The notes under the pieces were generated by a model. That model worked only from the letters and a program-made list of their open reading frames with translations, did not search any database and was not told the origin of the DNA. Positions 1 to 6,487 of a DNA stretch of 8,281 nt are shown here, piece by piece. Each line of letters starts with the position of its first letter. Within the stretch, counting starts at the first letter, position 1. A program made the translations under genes and the position numbers. This stretch comes from Bacteroidota bacterium (GTDB taxonomy: Bacteria > Bacteroidota > Bacteroidia > Chitinophagales > Chitinophagaceae). The stretch is from NCBI GenBank assembly GCA_021824855.1, contig JAKAJX010000105.1, positions 1 through 8,281 of the forward strand, given 5' to 3'.

Positions 1-25
1 GAGCATTCAGTTGAACACTGATTAT

Positions 26-58
26 AAAAAAAATAGATAAAAAGAATTGAATTCTTTT
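26..58 (-). terminator. Possible weak AT-rich terminator of the small leftmost gene
   Basis: Bases 40-48 and 50-58 are perfect inverted repeats around G49; as RNA this would fold as roughly a 7-bp stem with a 5-base loop. In minus-strand sense the hairpin is followed, after a short spacer, by eight T residues (plus-strand A26-A33). It lies about 45 bases past the stop codon of the minus-strand gene ending at 103. The stem has only one G-C pair per arm, so it would be weak, and such structures arise easily in AT-rich DNA. It could equally serve a gene left of the window reading the other way. Confidence 0.3.
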
Positions 59-102
59 ATTCAATAAAAACATTTGAAATTATTTACGTTTGAAAAAATG
101 GT

Positions 103-492
103 TTACACTAAAGATAAATCAAAAGGTGGTCCACGTAAAGAATAATGATCAACTATTAATGAATGAAGTGATGATTGGTAATTGGGATAATTTACCAAAA
201 TAGTTGTATAAACAATGACTTCTGCATAGGAAAGTTCTGGGGCAAATTCGCAAGTAATATTCTCGAATCGCTTGTTTAAATGCTGTTTCGATTTGTTATT
301 TGATTGCTTTGTTCCTAAAGAAAATTTTACATTGATAGCTTGTTGTATTGGCTTTAATGAAGAAACACTGGTATGCTGAGAATAATTGCCAACATTTTCA
401 TTAAAACACAACTGAACGCAGAAAAATACGGTATACACCGTAAATATGATAATAGAACGAAATACTTTGCTATTGATTATATTTTTTCCCAT
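103..492 (-). CDS. Small hypothetical membrane-anchored or secreted protein
   Basis: I do not recognise this 129-residue protein. A hydrophobic segment at about residues 11-30 (rich in I, F, V, with Cys25 and Cys29) suggests a signal peptide or one N-terminal membrane anchor. It is followed by a polar Ser/Asn/Lys-rich stretch (about 36-76), one further Cys (81), and a tail containing S-L-R-G-P-P-F at about 118-124. I chose the ATG at 492. The frame extends to a TTG at 504, but that TTG lies inside a perfect TAnnTTTG promoter element (502-509), so it should be upstream of the transcript start. The gene is divergent from the alcohol dehydrogenase at 702, about 210 bp away. Base composition is AT-rich like the rest of the window. 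The promoter match, the hydrophobic N-terminus and the length of the open frame support a real gene; lack of recognisable homology keeps confidence moderate. Confidence 0.55.
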   Translation of the reverse strand: MGKNIINSKVFRSIIIFTVYTVFFCVQLCFNENVGNYSQHTSVSSLKPIQQAINVKFSLGTKQSNNKSKQHLNKRFENITCEFAPELSYAEVIVYTTILVNYPNYQSSLHSLIVDHYSLRGPPFDLSLV

Positions 493-501
493 CAGATTTT
501 T

Positions 502-509
502 CAAAGCTA
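502..509 (-). promoter_or_regulatory. Candidate -7 element for the small gene
   Basis: In minus-strand sense the bases read TAGCTTTG, a perfect match to the Bacteroidota -7 consensus TAnnTTTG. Nine bases separate it from the ATG at 492, so transcription would begin only a few bases before the start codon. I see no clear TTTG -33 element at the usual spacing of about 19 bases. It excludes the TTG at 504 as a start because that codon lies within the element. Confidence 0.5.
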
Positions 510-689
510 AATATTTTATTCAAATGATATGCCGTTATGCCTTCATTAAAAAAGATTTTACATTTTTTTGGGAGTTTTTTTATTTCCTACACTTACTTAA
601 ATCGCCACAACTATAGTAATTTTATACGATTGATTGCGAGATGATCATCCTTCATAACAAATAATCAACTCAATATTTTTTAAAAAGTT

Positions 690-697
690 TAACTTTT
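690..697 (+). promoter_or_regulatory. Weak candidate -7 element for the alcohol dehydrogenase
   Basis: TAACTTTT matches TAnnTTTG except for the final G and sits exactly 4 bp before the ATG at 702, the same spacing as the perfect elements of the aminotransferase and E1 genes. There is no recognisable -33 TTTG, and the surroundings are AT-rich, so a chance match is quite possible. The rest of the divergent intergenic region (510-689) contains T-tracts and a 10-bp palindrome at 640-649 but no better promoter. Confidence 0.25.
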
Positions 698-701
698 ATT
701 T

Positions 702-1754
702 ATGCTCTTCACCAAAGCTTATGCAGCACAAAGCAGCACAACACCTTTAGCTCCTTTTGAATTGTATAGAAGATCGCTTAAAGATAATGATGTACATATT
801 GAAATTTTATACTGTGGTATTTGCCACTCAGATATTCATCAAGTAAGAAATGAATGGGGCGGATCGATGTATCCCATGGTTCCGGGACATGAGATTGTTG
901 GTAAAGTAATAGCCATTGGCAATAAAGTAGAAAAATTTAAAATAGGAGAAACAGTTGGTGTGGGTGTTATGATTGATAGCTGCAGGCAATGCAAAAACTG
1001 TATTAAAGATTTAGAGCAATATTGTATTGAAGGGATGACAGGCACTTACAATGCTATAGAACGCGATGGGAAAACAATGGCACAAGGCGGTTATTCTTCT
1101 CAAATAGTTGTTAACGAACATTACGTATTACACGTTGCCGATACATTACCGCTTAATGCAGTTGCTCCATTACTTTGTGCAGGCATTACAACGTACTCGC
1201 CTTTACGTTATGCAAATGTTAACCACACAACCAAAGTAGGTGTTATTGGATTAGGCGGATTAGGACACATGGCTGTAAAGTTTGCCGTTGCATTTGGTGC
1301 CCAAGTTACTGTAATAAGCACATCGCCCAATAAAGAGGCCGATGCAAAAAAATTAGGTGCACACCAATTTATTTACTCGAAAGATGAGGAGCAAATGAAA
1401 AAATATAAAAGCTATTTTAATGTGCTACTCGATGCAGTTTCTGCTAATCATAATTATTCAAAATACCTCGACTTATTGGATATAGATGGCAAAATGATGG
1501 TGGTAGGATTACCGCAAACTTCACCCAATATTTCTCCCTTTTCTTTAATTAGTAACAGAAGAAGTATTACCGGCTCTATGATTGGCGGAATGAAAGAAAC
1601 GCAAGAAATGCTCGACTTTTGTGCACAACACCATATTGTTGCCGACGTGGAAGTTATCCCTATTCAAAAAGTAAATGAGGCATACGAAAGAATGTTAAAA
1701 GGAGATATAAAATATAGGTTTGTGATTGATATTGCATCTTTAAATGAAAAATAG
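702..1754 (+). CDS. Zinc-dependent alcohol dehydrogenase / aldehyde reductase, YahK/CAD-like
   Basis: This 350-residue medium-chain dehydrogenase interconverts aldehydes and alcohols in the cytoplasm, probably with NADP(H). The GroES-like catalytic domain carries the expected catalytic zinc ligands: Cys41 (in G-I-C-H-S-D), His63 (in P-G-H-E) and Cys159 (in L-L-C-A-G). The structural zinc site is complete at Cys94, Cys97, Cys100 and Cys108. The Rossmann domain has G-L-G-G-L-G at 183-188; the S-T-S at 206-208 after the second strand, in place of an acidic residue, is typical of NADP-preferring cinnamyl-alcohol-dehydrogenase relatives. From memory, the sequence resembles E. coli YahK nearly end to end (GSMIGG, ETQEMLDFCA, NEAYERML), but the physiological substrate cannot be read from it. 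An in-frame stop at 690-692 makes the ATG at 702 the first available start. No clear Shine-Dalgarno precedes it. It stands alone on its strand, convergent with the DUF5723 gene. Confidence 0.93.
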   Translation: MLFTKAYAAQSSTTPLAPFELYRRSLKDNDVHIEILYCGICHSDIHQVRNEWGGSMYPMVPGHEIVGKVIAIGNKVEKFKIGETVGVGVMIDSCRQCKNCIKDLEQYCIEGMTGTYNAIERDGKTMAQGGYSSQIVVNEHYVLHVADTLPLNAVAPLLCAGITTYSPLRYANVNHTTKVGVIGLGGLGHMAVKFAVAFGAQVTVISTSPNKEADAKKLGAHQFIYSKDEEQMKKYKSYFNVLLDAVSANHNYSKYLDLLDIDGKMMVVGLPQTSPNISPFSLISNRRSITGSMIGGMKETQEMLDFCAQHHIVADVEVIPIQKVNEAYERMLKGDIKYRFVIDIASLNEK

Positions 1755-1757
1755 CAA

Positions 1758-3215
1758 CTAATATTTAGGGCAATCAATACCATCATTTTCCTTTTTTCGG
1801 AAAGGATGAACATTTAACATGATATAAAATCCGCCATTTAAAGTTTGTGTTCCTTTTTTAAACCATTTATAAAAATCTAAACTATGTACGCCCAATAATA
1901 ATGGTCCTAATTTTAAAGCTCCACCAATCCATAATTGTCCTTGTGTATTGTATTGTATGGGCAAGTAAGCTCCAAGATTTGCTGTTTCCCATCTGGGTGT
2001 AATAGTTAATAAGTTAATTTCTCGTGTTCGCAATTTCATCCAAGGTTCGGTTGAAAAAACATTAACACTAAGCTCTCCATTTACAAAAAAATGATTCCCA
2101 AAATTTCTATCTACATTAATTACAATTCTTGTTGGATTAGCAATGGCAAAAGCAGTACGTAAATTGTCAACTTTATTAAAATAATTGCTTAATGTATTTC
2201 TTACTTCGGTTAGTGTAGTAGCATTTGCCAACTGCAATTGCAATGTTGTATCAATAGCAGTTGTTTGTGGCATGCTAGCATTAAACGAACCTCCTGCAGG
2301 CTCGTACCTGTTTTTGCCAATATCCATGATACTTACTCCTATTTTCCAATCGTAATTTTCGGGCGTTATTGTTTCATCATCAAAAGGCAAATTTTTTCTA
2401 AAAAGATATTCAAAACCAATGCTAAAGTTAATTGCAGATAAAGTGTTTTTTACAAAAGTTTTTGTATTACTTAGTACGCTTCTATTGGCATCGAGCAAAC
2501 TATAATTATACGAATATGCAGCCTGAGCAGAACCTCCGGTAATTGGATAAAAATTTCCATTAGCAGTAGCCTGCTCTGCATAAGTAAGATGTAACATATT
2601 AAAATCAGCACCCGATAATCCTCTTGTATAAGCCATAGTTATTCCACCCGATAATCTGGATGATGATGTTTCTTGCAGCACTCTGGAATAATTGAGATTA
2701 AATTCGGCCCAACCACTATTGGTAAGATAACCTTGCATAAAATCAACCTTATTATTGGCATGTAAAAAGCTTTGTAAACTGCTAATACTGTCGCTATAAG
2801 CAAAGGGCATTGTTTTGGCATTTACAAACATTCTGCCTCTTAGCCCAAATGCAATGGCACTTTTTTTATTGATTTGGAATCTTGCATTTAAAACGGATAA
2901 ATCCATATTAGCATGAAAATATCTCGATCTTAATCCGTTTGTAAATTCTGTATATGCTGTATTAAATTGACGTAAAGAGGCATCGTTGATAGTAAATAAT
3001 GAGTTGCTTACTCCCAACTGACCGGAAAAAATATTTACATCCCATTTATATGCCGAGTTAACAGTAGAAGCCGGATTAACATACATACTCGTTACCCCTG
3101 CATAAGGCGAACCATTAATTGCATGATAACTCTGTCCAAAACTCATTTCAAAAAGAAATGAATATAAAAAAGCTGCAAATAAATATATTTTAAATTGGGG
3201 GGAAGATGATTTCAT
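1758..3215 (-). CDS. DUF5723-type outer-membrane beta-barrel family protein
   Basis: A 485-residue exported protein. Residues 1-27 form a signal peptide (hydrophobic core about 10-22, likely cleavage after S-F-G27, leaving Gln28). The mature start, with a short motif ending Y-V-N-P-A-S at about 45-50 followed by alternating polar and hydrophobic stretches, is characteristic of the Bacteroidota DUF5723 family as I recall it. The many short amphipathic beta-like segments (for example around Gly-rich R-G-R-M-F-V) and the aromatic-rich C-terminal part suggest an outer-membrane barrel. The function is unknown. It ends in a Lys-rich segment and D-C-P-K-Y; I see no C-terminal OmpA-like domain. The ATG at 3215 gives a clean signal peptide; A-A-G-G lies very close upstream. 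The gene lies downstream of amt on the same strand but is separated from it by a terminator, and its 3' end nearly touches the convergent alcohol dehydrogenase gene. The family assignment is from memory. Confidence 0.75.
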   Translation of the reverse strand: MKSSSPQFKIYLFAAFLYSFLFEMSFGQSYHAINGSPYAGVTSMYVNPASTVNSAYKWDVNIFSGQLGVSNSLFTINDASLRQFNTAYTEFTNGLRSRYFHANMDLSVLNARFQINKKSAIAFGLRGRMFVNAKTMPFAYSDSISSLQSFLHANNKVDFMQGYLTNSGWAEFNLNYSRVLQETSSSRLSGGITMAYTRGLSGADFNMLHLTYAEQATANGNFYPITGGSAQAAYSYNYSLLDANRSVLSNTKTFVKNTLSAINFSIGFEYLFRKNLPFDDETITPENYDWKIGVSIMDIGKNRYEPAGGSFNASMPQTTAIDTTLQLQLANATTLTEVRNTLSNYFNKVDNLRTAFAIANPTRIVINVDRNFGNHFFVNGELSVNVFSTEPWMKLRTREINLLTITPRWETANLGAYLPIQYNTQGQLWIGGALKLGPLLLGVHSLDFYKWFKKGTQTLNGGFYIMLNVHPFRKKENDGIDCPKY

Positions 3216-3234
3216 GCCTTACAGAGTAATATGT

Positions 3235-3282
3235 AAAAATAAGGAACTGCCCACCTACAAAACAAATGATAGATGAGCAGTT
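3235..3282 (-). terminator. Intrinsic terminator of amt
   Basis: The arms at 3245-3257 and 3270-3282 pair over 13 bp with a 12-base loop in minus-strand RNA, where three of the pairs are G-U or U-G. The C-G-rich part is followed by CCTTATTTTTA in minus-strand sense. In plus-strand RNA two of those wobble pairs would become C-A mismatches, so the structure is oriented for minus-strand transcripts. It begins 27 bases past the amt stop codon and ends about 20 bases before the DUF5723 start, so it should separate the two genes, perhaps incompletely because the T-tract is interrupted. Confidence 0.75.
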
Positions 3283-3309
3283 AGATATTTTAAGGAAAAA
3301 ATAAGATAC

Positions 3310-4653
3310 TTATAATTTTTCTCCGTGTTGCGACCAATCTAATCCTTCTTTTTCCTCATCGGCTGTAACGCGTAAGGGCGTTATAAAATCGGTTATCTTT
3401 AATAAAAGTAACGATCCAAAAAAAGCAAATAGCGATACACCAATTACTGCTGTAACATGAATAAAAAATAATTTCGTTTCGCCAAAAATCAATCCATTAT
3501 TCACCACTGCACTATTAATACTTTTATGTGCAAATACCGCCGTAAGTAACATACCTGAAATACCACCTACACCATGACAAGGAAAAACATCTAACGTATC
3601 ATCCAAAGATGTTTTAGTTCTCCATTCAACCATTAAATTACTTATCAAACTACTAACAATACCAACAGTTAAGGCATGAGGAATGCTAATAAACCCTGCC
3701 GCAGGAGTGATAGCAACTAATCCCACTACAGCACCAATGCAAGTACCCATAGCACTGGGTTTACGACCTCGAATTGCATCGAAAATTACCCATGCAAATG
3801 CTGCAGAGGCAGAAGCAGTGGTGGTGGTAGCTAATGCTGTAGCTGCTAATCCATTTGCACCAAAGGCAGAACCGGCATTAAAGCCTAACCAACCAAACCA
3901 TAATAAACCCGTACCCAACATAACATAAGTTATTCTTGCCGGATTATGATTAGGTTCATTTCTTTTCTTTAAATAAACAGCACTAGCCAATGCAGCCCAA
4001 CCGGCACTCATATGCACCACTGTACCACCGGCAAAATCTAACACACCAAATTTTGATAAAATTCCATCCGGATGCCAAGTAGCATGAGCTAAAGGAGAAT
4101 ATATAAAAATACTGAACAAAGCAATAAATAAAACATAAGAAGTAAACCGAATTCTTTCGGCAAAAGCACCGGTAATTAAAGCCGGCGTAATGATGGCAAA
4201 TTTTAATTGATAAAAAGCAAATAATACCAAAGGTATGGTAGCAGCCAATTTAATACTGCCATCAGCCGAAGTAATGGGACCACCTTCTATAACGCCTTTC
4301 ATCATAAAAAAAGTAAAAGGATTGCCTATAATACCACCAATTGATTTTCCAAAAGCCAAACTAAAACCAACAACTACCCAAATTATTGTAATAATTGCCA
4401 TACTCATGTAGCTTTGAAGCATTGTTGAAAGAACGTTCTTCTTATTCACCATTCCTCCATAAAAAAAGGCCAATCCGGGTGTCATAATCAGCACTAACCC
4501 TGTAGCACAAAGCATCCATGCGATATCAGCATAATTAATGTCGGAATTGGGTTTAACGTTTTGCTGAGGTAAACTGGGGAAAAAGAAACTCAGAATAACA
4601 ATCACCAATAATAAAATAAAAGGAATTAAGGCTAAACGGCGAGTCATCGACAT
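3310..4653 (-). CDS. amt: Ammonium transporter, Amt/MEP/Rh family
   Basis: A 447-residue inner-membrane channel for uptake of ammonium/ammonia, normally a trimer. Visible family features are D-F-A-G-G at 206-210 with Asp206, the pore histidines His214 (T-V-V-H) and His360 (D-V-F-P-C-H-G-V-G-G), G-F-N-A-G-S at 257-262, and G-A-F-A-E-R-I-R-F at 162-170. The E-G-L-D-W-S-Q-H-G-E tail matches the cytoplasmic C-terminal region that in AmtB-type proteins contacts the PII protein GlnK. The first 30 residues form an extra hydrophobic segment that may be a cleaved signal sequence, as in other Amt proteins. A Thr/Ala-rich low-complexity run at about 268-287 lies in a membrane segment. Tyr148 seems to occupy the position of the outer Phe gate (F107 in E. 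coli AmtB). No glnK lies beside it in this window. It has its own candidate promoter and terminator, so it is probably monocistronic. An in-frame ATG at residue 3 is an alternative start. Confidence 0.96.
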   Translation of the reverse strand: MSMTRRLALIPFILLLVIVILSFFFPSLPQQNVKPNSDINYADIAWMLCATGLVLIMTPGLAFFYGGMVNKKNVLSTMLQSYMSMAIITIIWVVVGFSLAFGKSIGGIIGNPFTFFMMKGVIEGGPITSADGSIKLAATIPLVLFAFYQLKFAIITPALITGAFAERIRFTSYVLFIALFSIFIYSPLAHATWHPDGILSKFGVLDFAGGTVVHMSAGWAALASAVYLKKRNEPNHNPARITYVMLGTGLLWFGWLGFNAGSAFGANGLAATALATTTTASASAAFAWVIFDAIRGRKPSAMGTCIGAVVGLVAITPAAGFISIPHALTVGIVSSLISNLMVEWRTKTSLDDTLDVFPCHGVGGISGMLLTAVFAHKSINSAVVNNGLIFGETKLFFIHVTAVIGVSLFAFFGSLLLLKITDFITPLRVTADEEKEGLDWSQHGEKL

Positions 4654-4697
4654 GATAGTAATTTTTTAATTATATGAATAATTTTATAAAATTTATA

Positions 4698-4728
4698 CAA
4701 ATATTGCATCAATTTTTTAAAAAACAAT
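4698..4728 (-). promoter_or_regulatory. Candidate amt promoter
   Basis: In minus-strand sense ATTG (4725-4728), a 19-base spacer and AATATTTG (4698-4705) each match the Bacteroidota -33 TTTG and -7 TAnnTTTG elements with one mismatch and at the usual spacing. The predicted transcript would begin near 4692, giving a leader of roughly 40 bases, longer than those predicted for the neighbouring genes. I looked for a sigma-54 -24/-12 pair (GG...GC), which drives some nitrogen genes in other phyla, and saw none. Confidence 0.45.
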
Positions 4729-4760
4729 CATATTTTTAATTTTACTATTTGAATATTATT

Positions 4761-4784
4761 AAAAAAGCCACCGCTGAGGGTGGC
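4761..4784 (-). terminator. Intrinsic terminator of the aminotransferase gene
   Basis: The inverted repeats GCCACC (4767-4772) and GGTGGC (4779-4784) form a perfect 6-bp G-C-rich stem with a 6-base loop. In minus-strand sense the stem runs directly into six T residues (plus-strand A4761-A4766), the classical Rho-independent arrangement. It starts 28 bases past the aminotransferase stop codon and lies upstream of the candidate amt promoter, so the two genes should be separate transcription units. Confidence 0.88.
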
Positions 4785-4812
4785 AATTACAAGCTATCTA
4801 TATCATAGTATT

Positions 4813-6009
4813 TTACGGCTGATTTTGCGAGTACACCAACAAGGCCTTTTCGAGGCAATCCATTGCCGCATTGATATCATTTAAATTTAAAACATACGCT
4901 AATCTCACTTCTTTTTTTCCCAAACCGGCAGTACCATAAAAACCGCTTGCAGGTGCTAACATAACTGTTTGCTGTTGATACTCGAATTTTTCCAATAACC
5001 ACTGACAAAAAATATCTGCATCGTTAACAGGTAATTGAGCAATTACATAAAATGCACCACCCGGATTAGGACAAACTACCCCATCCATAGCAACTAACCG
5101 CTTCACAATCAAGTCTCTTCTTGCTTTGTATTCGGCTTTGGTAGTATTAAAATAATCAGGGGGTAAATCAATAGCTGCTTCTGCCGCAATTTGAGCAAAA
5201 GAAGGCGGACTTAACCTTGCTTGTGCAAACTTCATCACTGCATCTAATACCAATTTATTTTTTGTTACCAAGGCTCCAATTCTGCCACCGCAAGCACTAT
5301 ATCGCTTGCTAATAGTATCCATTAAAATCACATTTTCATCCACTCCATTTAAATGCATTGCACTTATATGTGTTCCTTCATAACAAAATTCTCTGTATGC
5401 TTCATCCGAAAATAAGTATAAATTGTATTTTAAAATTATTTGTCTTAAAGCCTCCATTTCTTCTTTCGTATACAAATACCCCGTAGGATTATTAGGATTA
5501 CAGATAATAATTGCTTTTGTTTTAGGAGTAATCTTCTTTTCAAATTCTTCCATTGCGGGCAATCCAAATCCGTTTTCAATAACCGAGGTTACCGGCACAA
5601 CAGTTACACCTGCTGCAACAGCAAATCCATTATAATTTGCATAAAAAGGCTCCGGAATTATTACTTCATCGCCTGCATCTAAACAAGCCATCATACCAAA
5701 TAAAATAGCTTCGCTGCCACCTGTTGTAATAATTATTTGGTTATAATCAACATCAATGCCCACCGTTTTATAATATGTTACCAATTTTCTTCTATAACTC
5801 TCATTTCCCGCACTATGGCTATATTCCAATACCTTAAAATCGCTATTTCTTACTGCATCTAAAATTGGTTTAGGTGTTTCAATATCGGGCTGACCAATAT
5901 TTAAATGGTATACTTTTATGCCTCTTTTTTTGGCAGCTTCGGCATAAGGCACTAATTTTCTTATGGGTGATGGCGGCATTAAATTACCGCGATTACTGAT
6001 AGTTAACAT
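4813..6009 (-). CDS. PLP-dependent class I/II aminotransferase
   Basis: A 398-residue cytoplasmic fold-type I aminotransferase, a typical length for the aspartate-aminotransferase superfamily. The PLP lysine is Lys235 in I-S-K-R; other active-site residues are Asn174 (N-P-N-N-P-T-G, 171-177), Asp202 and Tyr205 (S-D-E-A-Y), Arg243 (G-G-R-I-G) and Arg369 (E-V-R-L-A-Y), which normally binds the substrate alpha-carboxylate. T-G-G-S-E-A at 96-101 binds the cofactor phosphate region. The family transfers amino groups between an amino acid and a 2-oxo acid such as 2-oxoglutarate; the exact amino-acid donor cannot be read from the sequence. The N-terminal I-S-N-R-G and M-P-P-S-P-I-R-K-L segments are, as I recall, conserved in Bacteroidota relatives and favour the ATG at 6009 over Met11. 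A perfect -7 element ends 4 bp before this ATG. Terminators lie on both sides, so it is probably monocistronic. Confidence 0.92.
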   Translation of the reverse strand: MLTISNRGNLMPPSPIRKLVPYAEAAKKRGIKVYHLNIGQPDIETPKPILDAVRNSDFKVLEYSHSAGNESYRRKLVTYYKTVGIDVDYNQIIITTGGSEAILFGMMACLDAGDEVIIPEPFYANYNGFAVAAGVTVVPVTSVIENGFGLPAMEEFEKKITPKTKAIIICNPNNPTGYLYTKEEMEALRQIILKYNLYLFSDEAYREFCYEGTHISAMHLNGVDENVILMDTISKRYSACGGRIGALVTKNKLVLDAVMKFAQARLSPPSFAQIAAEAAIDLPPDYFNTTKAEYKARRDLIVKRLVAMDGVVCPNPGGAFYVIAQLPVNDADIFCQWLLEKFEYQQQTVMLAPASGFYGTAGLGKKEVRLAYVLNLNDINAAMDCLEKALLVYSQNQP

Positions 6010-6013
6010 ACTA

Positions 6014-6021
6014 CAAATGTA
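6014..6021 (-). promoter_or_regulatory. Candidate -7 element of the aminotransferase gene
   Basis: In minus-strand sense TACATTTG is a perfect TAnnTTTG match, followed by four bases (TAGT) and the ATG at 6009. Transcription would therefore start at or next to the start codon. A -33 element at the standard 19-base spacing would fall at 6041-6044, inside the upstream terminator stem, and does not match TTTG. The element is strong but the promoter is incomplete by consensus. Confidence 0.5.
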
Positions 6022-6034
6022 ATGGCATTAGCAT

Positions 6035-6066
6035 AAAAAAAGCCGTTGTTAAAAACAACAGCTTTT
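6035..6066 (-). terminator. Intrinsic terminator of the DUF1573 operon
   Basis: The arms at 6038-6050 and 6054-6066 form a 13-bp stem with a short loop in minus-strand RNA, including one G-U pair that would be a C-A mismatch on the plus strand. In minus-strand sense the stem runs into a tract of seven T residues (plus-strand A6035-A6041, partly shared with the stem). It begins 18 bases past the stop codon of the gene ending at 6085 and lies only 13 bases from the aminotransferase -7 element. Confidence 0.85.
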
Positions 6067-6084
6067 AATTTAAAAATTTATTTT

Positions 6085-6456
6085 CTAACTTTTAGGTAAT
6101 AATACTTCTCCTTGAATAGTTAGAATTACAGGTTTATCGTAATTAGCAAATTTTACAGTTACTTTTTTCGAAAAAACACCCGATAAAGCTGCATTGTAGG
6201 TAACTTTTATTTTTCCTGTAGCACCTTTTGCAATTGGCACTTTAGGATAATCGGGAGTGGTACATCCACATTCGGCAGTTGCAATTTCAATTACTAAAGG
6301 TTTTGCAGTGGTGTTTTTAAAAGTAAACACATACGATGCAGGAACACCTTTTTTAATTTTTCCAAAAGAATGAGTTACTGTTGAAAACTGAGCAGGATTT
6401 TGTGCAAAGCCTGTTAAACAAATTCCAATAAATGCTGCAAGAAGAATTTTTTTCAT
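6085..6456 (-). CDS. DUF1573 domain exported protein, short paralog
   Basis: A 123-residue exported protein made of a signal peptide (about residues 1-18, M-K-K then a hydrophobic core, likely cleavage at F-A-Q) and a single DUF1573 domain, an immunoglobulin-like beta-sandwich common in Bacteroidota. Family hallmarks are H-S-F-G-K-I-K-K-G (29-37), F-K-N-T (46-49), the E-C-G-C-T-T-P motif with Cys63 and Cys65, and a closing I-Q-G-E-V near 114-118. No catalytic role is known for the family; the paired cysteines could form a disulfide or bind metal, but that is speculative. It is the downstream member of a tandem pair with the gene ending at 6488, 31 bp away on the same strand with no terminator between, and is followed by a strong terminator. 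No Shine-Dalgarno is visible before the ATG. The two are probably co-transcribed duplicates that have diverged. Confidence 0.88.
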   Translation of the reverse strand: MKKILLAAFIGICLTGFAQNPAQFSTVTHSFGKIKKGVPASYVFTFKNTTAKPLVIEIATAECGCTTPDYPKVPIAKGATGKIKVTYNAALSGVFSKKVTVKFANYDKPVILTIQGEVLLPKS

Positions 6457-6487
6457 TGCTGTTTAATTTTTATATACTTATTGATAA

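Noticed and set aside
723..741. Tandem GCAGCACAA repeat at the start of the alcohol dehydrogenase
   Set aside because: It is only two copies within coding sequence, explained by Ala/Ser/Thr codons in a variable N-terminus.
839..1045. 68-codon minus-strand frame inside the alcohol dehydrogenase
   Set aside because: It lies antisense to conserved zinc-binding coding sequence and has no features of its own.
2238..2821. Two short frames (2238-2441 plus, 2639-2821 minus) inside the DUF5723 gene
   Set aside because: Both are out-of-frame or antisense shadows of a long, well-supported gene.
3683..3928. 81-codon open frame on the plus strand opposite amt
   Set aside because: It is an Ala/Pro/Asn-rich antisense shadow of the Ala/Thr-rich amt membrane segments.
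4654..4810. Possible sigma-54 promoter for amt
   Set aside because: No GG-N10-GC pair with the right flanking bases is visible on the minus strand; the -33/-7 type match is better.
5423..5635. 70-codon plus-strand frame opposite the aminotransferase
   Set aside because: It is antisense to conserved PLP-enzyme motifs, with no promoter or start-site support.
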